DNA of 7,174 nt from Desulfobacteraceae bacterium. Lineage in GTDB: Bacteria > Desulfobacterota > Desulfobacteria > Desulfobacterales > Desulfobacteraceae. This document shows positions 6,802-7,174 of the stretch, in pieces. Position numbers and translations under genes: made by a program. The stretch covers positions 1 through 7,174 of the forward strand of contig JAAEMC010000184.1 in the NCBI GenBank assembly GCA_024225895.1, written 5' to 3'. The number at the start of each line of letters is the position of its first letter. Position 1 is the stretch's first letter. Under the pieces are notes generated by a model that was given only the letters and a program-made list of their open reading frames with translations, was not told the origin of the DNA and made no database searches.

Positions 6802-7174
6802 AAAACAAATACCAGATACGTATACAATACCGGAATGGCCAACAATAATCCGTCGATTCTGTCCAGCATTCCTCCGTGCCCAGGTAAAATTCTGCCTGAA
6901 TCCTTAATACTGGATGCCCGCTTCATAGCAGATTCAAACAAATCCCCGATTTGTCCGGCAATGGCCAGAACGATTGAGCAGGGAAAAATCACAAGAGATA
7001 ATGTTATATCTCCAAAAAGAATGAAACTCGCTGCAAATCCTATAACTGAGGCAGCCAGAACCCCTCCGGCAGACCCTTCAATGGTCTTGTTGGGGCTGAT
7101 GGTGGGGGAAAGCGGGTGTTTTCCAAAATAGGTACCGGCATAATAGGCGCCGGTATCATTGAGAAAAATAACCA
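6798..7174 (-). CDS. cdsA: Phosphatidate cytidylyltransferase, C-terminal part (5' end outside window)
   Basis: CdsA is an integral membrane enzyme that condenses phosphatidic acid with CTP to give CDP-diacylglycerol, the precursor of bacterial phospholipids. The last 124 codons are visible, from about position 7172 to the TGA at 6798-6800. They contain the family signature almost intact: SAMKR, then KDSG, then LPGHGG, then LDRID, matching the conserved S-x-x-K-R...K-D...H-G-G-x-x-D-R-x-D pattern near the CdsA C-terminus. Upstream are FLNDTGAYY and the SPTISPNKTIEGSAGG stretch, both typical of the family, with hydrophobic segments between and after. The protein ends in a membrane segment rich in L, V and Y. 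Its stop overlaps the dxr start as ATGA, in keeping with the widespread cdsA-dxr-rseP order. The family is usually about 260-290 aa, so roughly half the gene lies beyond the right edge. Identification is secure; the missing start cannot be assessed. Confidence 0.96.
   Translation of the reverse strand, partial: VIFLNDTGAYYAGTYFGKHPLSPTISPNKTIEGSAGGVLAASVIGFAASFILFGDITLSLVIFPCSIVLAIAGQIGDLFESAMKRASSIKDSGRILPGHGGMLDRIDGLLLAIPVLYTYLVFVL

Noticed and set aside
1..7174. Search for a novel mobile, defence or RNA-based system
   Set aside because: Nearly all sequence is accounted for by recognised core-metabolism and envelope genes. There are no direct-repeat arrays, transposase motifs, tRNA or riboswitch-like elements, and the single gap above 100 nt holds only a hairpin and a ribosome binding site.

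Overview
The window is a compact bacterial housekeeping region in which every supported gene lies on the minus strand. Read in the direction of transcription (high to low coordinates), the order is: the 3' end of cdsA, dxr, rseP, a long purL, purQ, a hairpin terminator, then the 5' part of a DUF554 membrane-protein gene that runs off the left edge.

From cdsA to purQ the genes form one tightly packed block. cdsA/dxr and purL/purQ overlap by ATGA, dxr and rseP are 10 nt apart, and rseP and purL are separated by one nucleotide (or overlap by 11 nt if an upstream ATG is used). There is no room for conventional promoters between them, so they are probably cotranscribed. cdsA-dxr-rseP is the familiar bacterial envelope/isoprenoid cluster: CDP-diacylglycerol for phospholipids, the first committed step of the MEP pathway, and the site-2 intramembrane protease. 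Less usual is the attachment of two purine genes. PurL and PurQ together make formylglycinamidine ribonucleotide (FGAM) synthase, the fourth step of de novo IMP synthesis.

The most interesting protein is PurL (about 1002 aa). It is neither the small type (about 740 aa with a separate PurS) nor the large single-chain type (about 1300 aa with a fused glutaminase). It begins with two tandem PurS-like units and ends before the glutaminase, which is the adjacent purQ. The pair therefore reads as a large PurL split in two. It also has ETHNSPS where most relatives have (E)(S/T)HNHP.

The window suggests a Gram-negative bacterium of moderate GC content. The PurL/PurQ style and the overall sequence flavour suggest a Desulfobacterota (Desulfobacteraceae-like) sulfate reducer; this is inference from remembered families, not a database match. 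The only gap of any size is 591-701, which holds a perfect 17-bp hairpin and the DUF554 ribosome binding site. I see no mobile element, CRISPR array, RNA gene or clearly novel multi-gene system.
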